Positions 51,634 through 60,404 of a stretch of DNA of 64,000 nucleotides are shown here, one piece after another. Both the position numbers and the translations under genes were made by a program. Origin of the DNA: Kaistella treverensis (GTDB taxonomy: Bacteria; Bacteroidota; Bacteroidia; Flavobacteriales; Weeksellaceae); the NCBI RefSeq assembly GCF_900114045.1, contig NZ_FORQ01000001.1, forward strand, positions 434,001 to 498,000, given 5' to 3'. The notes under the pieces were generated by a model, which saw only the letters and a list, made by a program, of their open reading frames with translations, was not told the DNA's origin and ran no database searches. Each line of letters begins with the position of its first letter. Within the stretch, counting starts at the first letter, position 1.

Positions 51634-52689
51634 TTATTTTAAAATTCTGATTTTGGTTTTATCAGTAAGGTTTATTTGTCCGCTGGTTACTACCAAGTCA
51701 CCTTCCTTTAAACCGGAAAGAATCTGAACGCGGTCGCCGTAGTTCAGACCACTTTGTACTTTGGTTAAATAAGCGATGTTGTTTTTCACTACAAAAATCA
51801 AATTATCGCTTACACTGCCTACAAAAGCATCACGCGGAACCACCAAAACACTGTTTTCACCATTATTGTTGAAAATTGCGCTTCCGTACATTCCCGCTCT
51901 GAGTTTATTAAAACTGTTCGGAACTGTAATTTCCACCGGGAATTTTAAAGCTCCGGACGCAGCAGGTGCAATAAAGGTGATTCTACCGTCAATCGCTCCC
52001 TCAATTACATCCGGTTTTACTTTTACCGTATTTCCTACCGCAAGCTGGCTTACCAAAGACTGGTCAACATCAACTTTTAATTTAACCGAAGAAATATCCA
52101 CAATTTCTACAATCGGATTTCCCGGCGCTAAAACAGCACCAACTTCTACAAATTTTTGGTTCACAATACCGCCAATTTTTGAAATAATATTGGTGTCACC
52201 GGATTGTAGTTGTGCGGATTGCACCTGAGATCTTGCATTTTTTACCTGAAGTCTGGCTTGATCCAACTGCAAAGCTGTAACACCGCCGGTTTTGTACGCA
52301 GCTTCGTAGCGGCTGAGAGCAGATTGAGCCTGAGCTAAATTGGCTTTTGCGTTATCAACATTCACGTTGAGTTTTTCACCTGCAAGTCTGCCGATGCTTT
52401 GTCCTGCGCGCACGTAACTTCCTTCTTTTACGTAAAGTGCAATTAACTGTCCGTTTATTTCCGCCGAAATTTTGCTTTCTTTATTCGGTAAAAAAGTTCC
52501 GTTCAAGGAAAATTCGCCGCTAATTTCCTCTTTTTTTACAGTTGCTGTACGCACTGCAACATCAGCATTTTTTTCTGCAACAATGGCAACTTCAGCTTCG
52601 TTTTTCTTCTTGTTATTTTGAAGAATAAAGTAGAAACCCGCCGCAACCACGATAATTGCTAAAATTGTATATAAAGTTCTCTTTTTCAT
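51634..52689 (-). CDS. RND periplasmic adaptor (membrane fusion protein)
   Basis: 351 residues. N-terminal membrane anchor (about 5-23, TLYTILAIIVVAAGFYFIL) without lipobox Cys. Lipoyl halves (EINGQLIALYVKEGSYVRAGQ and GGIVNQKFVEVGAVLAPG) flank an alpha hairpin of about 100-170 (AKANLAQAQSALSRYEAAYK), then a beta-barrel and a membrane-proximal domain. It links the permease to the outer membrane channel. Both neighbours are on the same strand, with 11 and 16 bases of spacing. Confidence 0.92.
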   Translation of the reverse strand: MKKRTLYTILAIIVVAAGFYFILQNNKKKNEAEVAIVAEKNADVAVRTATVKKEEISGEFSLNGTFLPNKESKISAEINGQLIALYVKEGSYVRAGQSIGRLAGEKLNVNVDNAKANLAQAQSALSRYEAAYKTGGVTALQLDQARLQVKNARSQVQSAQLQSGDTNIISKIGGIVNQKFVEVGAVLAPGNPIVEIVDISSVKLKVDVDQSLVSQLAVGNTVKVKPDVIEGAIDGRITFIAPAASGALKFPVEITVPNSFNKLRAGMYGSAIFNNNGENSVLVVPRDAFVGSVSDNLIFVVKNNIAYLTKVQSGLNYGDRVQILSGLKEGDLVVTSGQINLTDKTKIRILK

Positions 52690-52700
52690 TTTCTGGTTTA

Positions 52701-54032
52701 TTATTTTAATGTGTTGAGTTTGCCCTGGGATTTCAGTAATTCTATTTCAGCGAGTTTGTAATCTAATTTGGCCTTTGTAAGGTTATTTTTAGCATCGGTA
52801 AGATCTCTTTCAGCGTCTAAAATGTCATTCAAAGTTGCCAAACCGTATTTATAATTAGCTCTGGTGTTTGCTAAAACTTCTTCTGCAAGTTTTAAATTTT
52901 CCTGCTGTACATTGATGCTGACCATATTATTTGTAAGCAATGTCATTGCGTTTTTGTGCGCTAAATCCAAACCTAATTTGGTTTCCTGCAAATCAGCCTG
53001 CGCTTTTTCAATATCAATTTCATTGAGTTCTACACGCGCTTTTGTTGCAAAACCATTAAAAATCGGAACATTGATCTGTAAACCGACCGATGCTAAATCT
53101 GACCAATACACGCCGTTGCTTGAACCGTTCCACAAAGGAAACTTAGCACCCTGACCTAGATAACCGTAATTCGCATTTAAACCAACTGTCGGATAATATT
53201 CGGCTTTGGTGGCTTTTTTTTGCCATTCCAACAGTTCAATTTGTTTATTTGCCAGTTTCAGTTCAGTTCGGTTTTCAAAATTTCCGGGATCGCTGTCCGG
53301 TAAAATAGCCGGATCGAAAGTTTCCTCCGGTAAAGTAATTTCCTGCGACATTGGCATTCCGATCATAAATTTCAGTGCGTTTTCGCTAAGCTGAACGGCA
53401 TTTATAAGCTGCTGCTGGGCTGAGGTCAAATTATTTTTCGCTACTGTAGTTCGATCATAATCAATTTTTCGCGCAAGTCCGGCGTCAAATAATCCTTTGA
53501 TGATTTTGCTGGTTGCGTTGGTAATTTCAACATTGCTTTCTGCGTTGCGAAGCATTTGCTCGCTTTTGTAAACATCGTAATAGGCATTTGCAACGCGTTC
53601 TACAATCTGTTCCTGAGTAAGTTCTGCATTGATAATATAAAACTCTTTCGTGCTTTTTGCTGCTTTTAAGCCGGTAAAAACTGCCTGGTTAAAAAGTACC
53701 TGCGATAGCTGAATATTGTTGCTGGAAACCCATTTCTGGCCAAAAGCAACTTTCACCTGCTGGCCCGGCTGACCGAAAATTTCACCTGGTAAAACAGATT
53801 CCTGCTGCAGCGGATTATACGTCGTATTGCTGCTGAATGAAATATTCGGGTACGCGCGCGACTTTATTTCCGCAATCTGCGCGTCGCCTTTTCTAATGTC
53901 CAGTTGTGCTTTTTTAGCAGCCGCCTTGTTTTGCAGCGCATAAGAAATGGCTTCCGAGAGTGTAAGAACTTTCACTTCCTGACCGAAAACCAAACCACCG
54001 CAAAAAAGAAGACTTAGTGCTACTTTTTTCAT
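52701..54032 (-). CDS. TolC-like outer membrane efflux protein
   Basis: 443 residues with a signal peptide (MKKVALSLLFCGGLVFGQ). Two OEP repeats of long helices and beta strands: LSEAISYALQNKAAAKKAQLD at the start and AEEVLANTRANYKYGLATLNDILDAERDL near the end are standard. Forms the trimeric channel of the efflux system. Starts 1 base after the tetR stop and precedes the adaptor gene by 11 bases. Confidence 0.93.
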   Translation of the reverse strand: MKKVALSLLFCGGLVFGQEVKVLTLSEAISYALQNKAAAKKAQLDIRKGDAQIAEIKSRAYPNISFSSNTTYNPLQQESVLPGEIFGQPGQQVKVAFGQKWVSSNNIQLSQVLFNQAVFTGLKAAKSTKEFYIINAELTQEQIVERVANAYYDVYKSEQMLRNAESNVEITNATSKIIKGLFDAGLARKIDYDRTTVAKNNLTSAQQQLINAVQLSENALKFMIGMPMSQEITLPEETFDPAILPDSDPGNFENRTELKLANKQIELLEWQKKATKAEYYPTVGLNANYGYLGQGAKFPLWNGSSNGVYWSDLASVGLQINVPIFNGFATKARVELNEIDIEKAQADLQETKLGLDLAHKNAMTLLTNNMVSINVQQENLKLAEEVLANTRANYKYGLATLNDILDAERDLTDAKNNLTKAKLDYKLAEIELLKSQGKLNTLK

Positions 54033-54033
54033 A

Positions 54034-54633
54034 CTATTTATTTAATTTTTTTAAGATTTCTTTTCCTTTTTCTGTGGTAATTGCATACATATACATATTC
54101 ATCAGCTCGTTTTTGTAGTACACTTTATCGATGACGTTCGGGTCCAGATAAATTGAGCTTTCCATCGACATGATGAGCTGGAGAAAAAATTTCGCATACA
54201 CTTCCGCATCGAAATTGGTGCGGTAGTAACCCTGAGCTCTGCCCTTTTCGATATTATGAATCATTACCTGCGAAAATTTTTCCGCAAATTCCAGCATGTG
54301 TTTATTGAAAATCGACGGGTAATATTTATGAAGCTGTTTTATGAGCAAACTGTTGTTGGAATCTGCAACTTTATCAATCTGTTCATCACGGCAAAACATC
54401 CTTTCCACCGCGTTTTCAACCTGATCGTCCAGAAACCGAAGTCTGGTGATAATTTCATCAAGTTTAAAATGAAGAACCGCTTCTATCAGCTCTTCTTTAT
54501 TCTTGTACTTTACATAAAGCGTTTTTTTAGAAATGCCGAACGCTTTGGATATGTCGTCCATTGTCAGCGTTTTAGCGCCATGTTCTAAAAATAGCTCCGA
54601 TGCTTTTACTAAAAATTCTGTATTTTCTTCCAT
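54034..54633 (-). CDS. TetR/AcrR family regulator of the RND operon
   Basis: 199 residues. N-terminal helix-turn-helix about 10-50 (KTLTMDDISKAFGISKKTLYVKYKNKEELIEA) and a C-terminal ligand-binding helical domain with no recognised ligand. It is the first gene of the efflux operon, one base before tolC, so it probably represses its own operon and is released by drug or metabolite binding. The -7 box TACCTTTG lies 11 bases before the ATG; I did not find a clear inverted-repeat operator there apart from the terminator hairpin just upstream. Confidence 0.9.
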   Translation of the reverse strand: MEENTEFLVKASELFLEHGAKTLTMDDISKAFGISKKTLYVKYKNKEELIEAVLHFKLDEIITRLRFLDDQVENAVERMFCRDEQIDKVADSNNSLLIKQLHKYYPSIFNKHMLEFAEKFSQVMIHNIEKGRAQGYYRTNFDAEVYAKFFLQLIMSMESSIYLDPNVIDKVYYKNELMNMYMYAITTEKGKEILKKLNK

Positions 54634-54644
54634 AATTTCGGCAG

Positions 54645-54652
54645 CAAAGGTA
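54645..54652 (-). promoter_or_regulatory. RND operon promoter -7 box
   Basis: TACCTTTG on the minus strand, 11 bases before the tetR-type regulator ATG. A TTTC lies about 19 bases upstream where TTTG would be expected. Confidence 0.55.
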
Positions 54653-54657
54653 CAAAA

Positions 54658-54692
54658 AAAACCAAGAAACGAAAATAGTTTCTTGGTTTTTT
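54658..54692. terminator. Terminator between the LuxR-like gene and the RND operon
   Basis: 13-bp stem AAAACCAAGAAAC / GTTTCTTGGTTTT with a 7-base loop and T-runs on both strands. It ends the minus-strand LuxR-like gene just before the efflux operon promoter. Confidence 0.82.
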
Positions 54693-54801
54693 AATCCTTT
54701 TTGTTGAATTTTTATAAAACAGTTTTAGATAATGTTTTTTTTAAAGTTTCCAAGTCATAAAAATTTGCCGCTTTTTGGCCCGAATTTTTTAAAATCTACT
54801 T

Positions 54802-55461
54802 TTATCTTTCCGTTAGATGATTTTCTCTTGCGAATTTTATGAGGTTGGCAGAATTACGGATGTTGAATTTGTGCATAATATTCCGGCGGTGACATTCCAC
54901 CGTGTGCGGGCTGATTCCTAATTGATCGGCAATTTTTTTGGTGCGGAAACCTTCACAAACCAATTTTAAAATTTCTTTTTCGCGCCTCGTAATTTCGGTG
55001 CTGAGTTTATGGATCCGGATTTCAGCATCTTCCACCTCGCATACAAAATGTACAAGCCGGTTTTTCGCCTCATCGGTCATATAAATTTTACTGGAAAGCA
55101 CTTCGGTAAAAGCTTCTTTTAATTCCGCCGAAGATGCGTTTTTGCCGACATAAGCTTTAATTCCTTTTTCGAAAAGTTTTTTGACATCGGCCATTTCCAG
55201 ATCAACAGCAAAAATTATAACTTTCAAACAGGGATTTTTCCGGACTAAATTTTGAATCAAAGGGATAAGCTCTTCCGCTGGAAAACCACTCGGATTTAAA
55301 AACAAGACGCTGCCCTCGTTCTGTGGTAAATCCGGAAGTACGGAAATATCTGAAATTTTTTCAACACCAAATTTATCATCGAGAATTGAATTCTCAAAAA
55401 AAGGCCGTATTTGCTCGAAATTTTCACCGCCGTCGCCGCAAAGAATAACTTTCGGTTTCAT
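54802..55461 (-). CDS. LuxR family regulator with degenerate receiver domain
   Basis: 219 residues. The C-terminal HTH (about 152-215) is a good LuxR domain: LSTEITRREKEILKLVCEG, LGISPHTVECHRRNIMHKF. The N-terminal about 125 residues resemble a receiver domain, but the acidic pair is reduced (VILCGDGG) and the phosphoacceptor Asp is replaced by Asn56 in VLFLNPSG; Lys107 (YVGKNA) is kept. It is therefore a pseudo-receiver, likely not controlled by phosphorylation. No kinase is adjacent. Monocistronic, with a TAATTTCG box about 15 bases before the ATG. Confidence 0.86.
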   Translation of the reverse strand: MKPKVILCGDGGENFEQIRPFFENSILDDKFGVEKISDISVLPDLPQNEGSVLFLNPSGFPAEELIPLIQNLVRKNPCLKVIIFAVDLEMADVKKLFEKGIKAYVGKNASSAELKEAFTEVLSSKIYMTDEAKNRLVHFVCEVEDAEIRIHKLSTEITRREKEILKLVCEGFRTKKIADQLGISPHTVECHRRNIMHKFNIRNSANLIKFARENHLTER

Positions 55462-55599
55462 GGATGTTTTCCGCGAAATTATAAATTTATTTAAGATTTT
55501 AAAGCAGATAACTTGAAATTAGTAATAAAAAGGGTTAAAATACGGTAAAAAATTCCGCGTTGCAAATAGGAAAATTCCGGGCTAAAAGCAGGTTTTTTT

Positions 55600-58500
55600 C
55601 TAATTTAGAAAGATCTGGTATTTCTGCATTTCATTGAAAACACCGATTAAATCGCCGTTCACCTCGATATTGGTTTGCATGCTCATGACTTCAAGCTGGC
55701 TTTCATCAGCCGGATTTTTTATGAAAAAGTTCAGCTTCTGTTCACCTTTGTGTTCACCAAACTGGTTCCGGAAAAACTCTACGTCTTCTTTGCGTAAATC
55801 ATTAACATCAACTACGACCGTCATTTTTTTTGCAAACTTTTCAAAAGCTTCTTTAAGATCGGTCACATCGGTGATATTTACGAAAACGCGGCCGTCATTG
55901 GCTTGGGAAAATTTCACTTTGAAAATTACAAAACGCTGCACATCTATTTTATCCCGGAACTTCATATAATCGCGGTCGCCCAAACGGAAAGAGTAACTTC
56001 CGCTGTAATCTTCCAGCATTAAAAAAGCCACTTTTTCACCGCTATTTTTGCCGTCTTTTATGGTGTATTCTGTAACCAAACCAGCGACCATATATTCCGG
56101 CGTGTTATTTTTCATCGCCTGTTTTTCTTTCCAGGTCAGCTTATCATTATTAAATAAATCCGGTTGATTATTCCCAAAAACCGAATTTTTATAACTTTCA
56201 ATTTCATCGAGGTTCAGGAAATTAAAGTTTCCGCGCGGTTCCACGATTTTTGTCGGTTCTTCGATGAGTTGTTCATCTTCACCTAAAATTTCGGCCGGTA
56301 AATCCAAAGCATCTTCATCGCTTTCTTCACCTTCAGAAATTTCGAGCGGTAAAACTACTTTTTCCAGTTCTACCGTTTCTTCTTTTTTACCTTCTAAAAT
56401 CGCTTTTTTGCTGAGTGCGCCCTGCAAAAACTGATACTGATATTTGTATTCGTCCAACGGATGCGCAGAGAGATAAAAACCTATAATTTCCTTTTCTTTA
56501 TTGAGTTTGTGCATGTTTTGCCATTCCGGCGCCGGATTCAGTTTCGGCTGTTCAATTTGGACTTCATCCGCAAAATCAGCAAAAAGCGAATTTTCAATTT
56601 CGTTTTTGTTATCCTGAAAACTCTGTCCGTAGCGGATTAAGCGTTCGACATTTGTTTTCCCGGAATTATCAATGTCAAAATATTGCGCGCGGTGATACCG
56701 GTCAACTTCATCGAAAGCGCCGGCGACTACAAGACTTTCAGCAACACGCTTGTTCATCTGCGAAGTCGGAATTCTCTCAAAGAAATCGTAAATATTTTTA
56801 AATCTTCCTGTTTTTCGTGCTTCAACAATGGCTTCACTTGGGCCTTCACCAATTCCTTTAATCGCGCCCAAACCAAAACGGATTTGTCCTTTTTCATTCA
56901 CCGCAAAAGCATATTGTGATTCGTTCACGTCCGGTCCCAGAACATCCACACCAATTGCTTTGCAATCCTCCATAAAAAGTGTGATTTGCTTGGTGTTGTT
57001 AATGTTATTGGACATTACGCTCGCCATGTATTCTGCCGGATAATTTGCCTTTAAATAAGCGGTTTGGTAAGCAATAAGAGCGTAACAGGTGGAGTGACTT
57101 TTATTAAAAGCGTATTCCGCAAAAGCTTCCCAATCTTTCCAGATTTTGTTGAGTTTGGTTTCATCGAGGTTATTGAGTTTTCCTCCTTCGATGAATTTCG
57201 GGTACATTTTATCTAGCACATCGCGCTGTTTTTTACCCATTGCTTTCCTCAAAGTATCGGCTTCACCTTTGGTGAAATTCGCAAGTTTTTGCGAAAGCAA
57301 CATTACCTGCTCCTGATAAACCGTAATTCCGTAGGTTTCCTTCAGAAACTCTTCGGTTTCTTCCAAGTCATAAACGGTTTCTTCAACACCATTTTTCCGG
57401 TTGATGAAAAGTGGAATATATTTTATCGGTCCTGGTCTGTACAGTGCATTCATGGCAATTAAATCCGCAAATTCGGTCGGTTTCAATTCGCGCATATATT
57501 TCTGCATTCCCGGACTTTCATACTGAAAAATTCCGATCGTTCTACCCTCCTTAAAAAGCTGATACGTTTTGGCATCATCCAACGGAATAGCATCCGGATC
57601 GATTTCGATACCATGTTTTTGCTTAATGAGCTTAACCGCGTGCTTAATAATGGTTAAAGTTCGCAAACCTAAAAAATCCATTTTAAGCAAACCGGCACTT
57701 TCCGCAACCGAGTTATCAAATTGTGACACTAAAATATCCGCATCTTTCGACGTGATGGTTATCGGAACTAAATTCGAAATATCTTCAGGTGTAATAATTA
57801 CGCCACACGCATGAATTCCGGTATTTCTAATGCAGCCTTCCATTTTCTGAGCCGCAGCAAGAACTTCGTAGCGGTCATCCCGGGGATTTGCTAAAATATC
57901 CTTCATTTCCTGCGCCAGCATTTTATCTTCGGGCGCCAGTTTTTCGAATTTCGCGAAAGCTTTTGCGATGTTCATTCCAGGTGTGGTCGGAATTAACTTT
58001 GCGATGTTATTGGTTTCAGAAATCGAAACATCTAAAACACGGCCAGCATCTTTAATCGCAGATTTTCCACCTAAAACCGAGTAAGTGATGATTTGCGCCA
58101 CGTTATTTTTACCATATTTTTCCACTACCCATTTGATGATTTTATCGCGGCCTTCATCATCAAAATCGATGTCAATATCTGGCATCGATACACGTTCCGG
58201 ATTCAAAAAGCGCTCAAAAAGCAAGTCGTATTTAATTGGATCAACATTCGTAATTCCGGTACAATAAGCCACTGCTGAACCTGCAGCAGAACCACGTCCC
58301 GGCCCGACCCAAACGCCCATTTTCCGTGCTTCATTACAGAAATCCTGAACAATCAAAAAGTAACCGGGATAGCCGGTATTTGCAATAACTTCAAGCTCGA
58401 AATCAAGCCGTTCTTTAATTTCGTAGGTGATTTCAACATATCTCGCGGCAGCACCTTCATAAGTCAAATATCTTAAGTACGCATTTTCACCTCTTTTGCC

Positions 58501-60255
58501 GCCATCAATTTCATCTTCAGCACTTTGAAATTCCGTTGGAATTTTAAACTCCGGCAGCAAAACATCTCTTTTTAATGTAAAAGGCTCGAATTTCACCAAG
58601 AATTCGTCGTACGCTTCAAAAGCATCCGGAAATTGTCGAAAACTTTGTTTGATTTGCTCGGTATTTTTAATATAAAATTCCTGGGAAGGCAAACCGCGTC
58701 TTTTCCCGAAACCTTTACCAACCGGCGAGGAAAGTTTTTCACCATCTTTGATGCAGTACAAAATATCCTGAATATGCGCTTCGGATTTTTCGGTGTAAAA
58801 AGTCTCATTTTGCGCCAAAAATTTAACTTCATATTTTTCGGCAAACCGGAGCAAAACATCATTTAAATATTCTTCTTCCTCGAGTTCATGATTTTGTAGC
58901 TGAACATAGAAATCGTCTTTAAAAGTTTCTTTCCACCACTTGAAAAGTTCTTCACCTTTCTGCTCTCCAAATTCCATAATGGTGTTCGGGATATCGCCGG
59001 CAATTCCGGAGGTTACCGCAATTAGGTTTTCCTTATACTCCGCAATCATCTGCTTTGAAATCCGCGGAACGCCAAAATAAAATCCGTTCACGAAACCTAA
59101 ACTGGAAAGTTTTGCAAGGTTTTTATATCCCTCAAAATTCTTCGCCAAAAGAACCATATTTGTGCGGCGGTCAGGATCGTCTTTTGTAAATTGTTTCTGC
59201 TCCGGCCGCTCAGAAAGATAAAATTCACAACCGATAATCGGGATTAAAGGATTTTTGCGCGGCTCAGTTTCATCAAATACAATTCCTTCGTCTTCCGCTT
59301 TCTGTTTTTTTGCATGATATTCCTCGTAATTTTTCTTAATTGCACTGTTGGCTTTTTCAACTTCAGAAATGAATTTAAAAGCGCCCATCATATTTCCCAA
59401 ATCCACGATGCCAACGGCCGGAAAATTATTTTCGAGTGCTTTGGAAATCAGTTCACCAATATTTGTTGAAGCCTGCAAAGACGAATAAATACTGTGATTG
59501 TGGAAATTGAAATAGCTGCCGATTTCAATTTCATCGGTGTCACCAAAATGAACCGTATTTTTCTTCAGTTTTGAAGCGGCAACCTGGCGGCGAATGACGA
59601 TTGGGAAAGGTTGTATTGGGCTAGGATGCGAAGTGATAAACTGCTGCAGTTCAATTTGAGAAATTTTCAGCGTTTCAGCCGGAATAATTCCGGTACGCTT
59701 CATCTCAAAGAAAACCTGCGCTGTCGCATTTACGTCAGCCGCAGCATTATGCGCTTCATCGAATTTTTCGCTGTAGAGTTTTTCGTAAAGTTCTTCGAGT
59801 TTCGGTGACTTAAATTTTCCGCTTTTTCCACCGCCGAGCTGGCAGAAATCTGTTCCAATCTGCATCGTATCAGCAAAAGATAAATTTTGTAGATTGTTCT
59901 CAATCTGCTTGCGGAAAAACTCCGCGCCCACGATATTATAATCAAAAATAATATTATGCCCGATGACGACTTTCGCTTTATTTACCGCTTCGCGAAATTC
60001 GGTTAAAACTTCGCTTAAATCACGACCTTCTTCGGTTGCTATCTTTGTAGAAATTCCGTGAATTCTCTGGGAAGAAAACGGAATATCGTAGCCTTCAGGT
60101 TTAATGATATAATCTTGATTTTCGAGCAACGCTCCGTCGTTTGCATGCAATTGCCAGGCTATCTGAACCATTCTTGGCCAGTTGTCGGAATCGGTAATCG
60201 GAGCGTTAAAATTTTTAGGTAAACCCGTAGTTTCGGTATCGAAAATCAAATACAT
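55600..60255 (-). CDS. dnaE: DNA polymerase III alpha subunit with N-terminal proofreading domain
   Basis: 1551 residues, longer than E. coli DnaE (1160) because a DnaQ-like 3 prime to 5 prime exonuclease is fused at the N-terminus (about 1-190): FDTETTGLP (Exo I), HNIIFDYNIV (Exo II) and HNAAADVNAT (Exo III) are intact. The PHP domain begins about 246 (YFNFHNHSIYSSLQAS). The C-family polymerase catalytic block is MPDIDIDFDDEGRDK (about 691-705), followed by finger and little-finger motifs, a helix-hairpin-helix region and a C-terminal OB fold near 1390-1480. So one chain holds polymerase and proofreader. Monocistronic, divergent from the E1 dehydrogenase gene. Confidence 0.95.
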   Translation of the reverse strand: MYLIFDTETTGLPKNFNAPITDSDNWPRMVQIAWQLHANDGALLENQDYIIKPEGYDIPFSSQRIHGISTKIATEEGRDLSEVLTEFREAVNKAKVVIGHNIIFDYNIVGAEFFRKQIENNLQNLSFADTMQIGTDFCQLGGGKSGKFKSPKLEELYEKLYSEKFDEAHNAAADVNATAQVFFEMKRTGIIPAETLKISQIELQQFITSHPSPIQPFPIVIRRQVAASKLKKNTVHFGDTDEIEIGSYFNFHNHSIYSSLQASTNIGELISKALENNFPAVGIVDLGNMMGAFKFISEVEKANSAIKKNYEEYHAKKQKAEDEGIVFDETEPRKNPLIPIIGCEFYLSERPEQKQFTKDDPDRRTNMVLLAKNFEGYKNLAKLSSLGFVNGFYFGVPRISKQMIAEYKENLIAVTSGIAGDIPNTIMEFGEQKGEELFKWWKETFKDDFYVQLQNHELEEEEYLNDVLLRFAEKYEVKFLAQNETFYTEKSEAHIQDILYCIKDGEKLSSPVGKGFGKRRGLPSQEFYIKNTEQIKQSFRQFPDAFEAYDEFLVKFEPFTLKRDVLLPEFKIPTEFQSAEDEIDGGKRGENAYLRYLTYEGAAARYVEITYEIKERLDFELEVIANTGYPGYFLIVQDFCNEARKMGVWVGPGRGSAAGSAVAYCTGITNVDPIKYDLLFERFLNPERVSMPDIDIDFDDEGRDKIIKWVVEKYGKNNVAQIITYSVLGGKSAIKDAGRVLDVSISETNNIAKLIPTTPGMNIAKAFAKFEKLAPEDKMLAQEMKDILANPRDDRYEVLAAAQKMEGCIRNTGIHACGVIITPEDISNLVPITITSKDADILVSQFDNSVAESAGLLKMDFLGLRTLTIIKHAVKLIKQKHGIEIDPDAIPLDDAKTYQLFKEGRTIGIFQYESPGMQKYMRELKPTEFADLIAMNALYRPGPIKYIPLFINRKNGVEETVYDLEETEEFLKETYGITVYQEQVMLLSQKLANFTKGEADTLRKAMGKKQRDVLDKMYPKFIEGGKLNNLDETKLNKIWKDWEAFAEYAFNKSHSTCYALIAYQTAYLKANYPAEYMASVMSNNINNTKQITLFMEDCKAIGVDVLGPDVNESQYAFAVNEKGQIRFGLGAIKGIGEGPSEAIVEARKTGRFKNIYDFFERIPTSQMNKRVAESLVVAGAFDEVDRYHRAQYFDIDNSGKTNVERLIRYGQSFQDNKNEIENSLFADFADEVQIEQPKLNPAPEWQNMHKLNKEKEIIGFYLSAHPLDEYKYQYQFLQGALSKKAILEGKKEETVELEKVVLPLEISEGEESDEDALDLPAEILGEDEQLIEEPTKIVEPRGNFNFLNLDEIESYKNSVFGNNQPDLFNNDKLTWKEKQAMKNNTPEYMVAGLVTEYTIKDGKNSGEKVAFLMLEDYSGSYSFRLGDRDYMKFRDKIDVQRFVIFKVKFSQANDGRVFVNITDVTDLKEAFEKFAKKMTVVVDVNDLRKEDVEFFRNQFGEHKGEQKLNFFIKNPADESQLEVMSMQTNIEVNGDLIGVFNEMQKYQIFLN

Positions 60256-60365
60256 TGAAGAGAATAATTTCGGTAAAATTACTTTAAAATAACTTCAAAA
60301 AAAAGTTGCGTTTTAGAAATGTCTCTACCCGCTTTTTATCAGGTTTTTGGTTTAAATTTCAAAAG

Positions 60366-60398
60366 TTTGACTTTCTTCTGCTAAAATTTTTATCTTTG
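60366..60398 (+). promoter_or_regulatory. E1 dehydrogenase promoter
   Basis: TTTG (60366-60369), 21-base spacer, TATCTTTG (60391-60398), 6 bases before the ATG at 60405. Near-leaderless; excludes the longer frame from 60306. Confidence 0.72.
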
Positions 60399-60404
60399 TT
60401 TTCT

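Noticed and set aside
60306-60404. 33-codon N-terminal extension of the E1 dehydrogenase
   Set aside because: The two-box promoter at 60366-60398 lies inside it, and the added residues (Phe- and Arg-rich) are not seen in this family.
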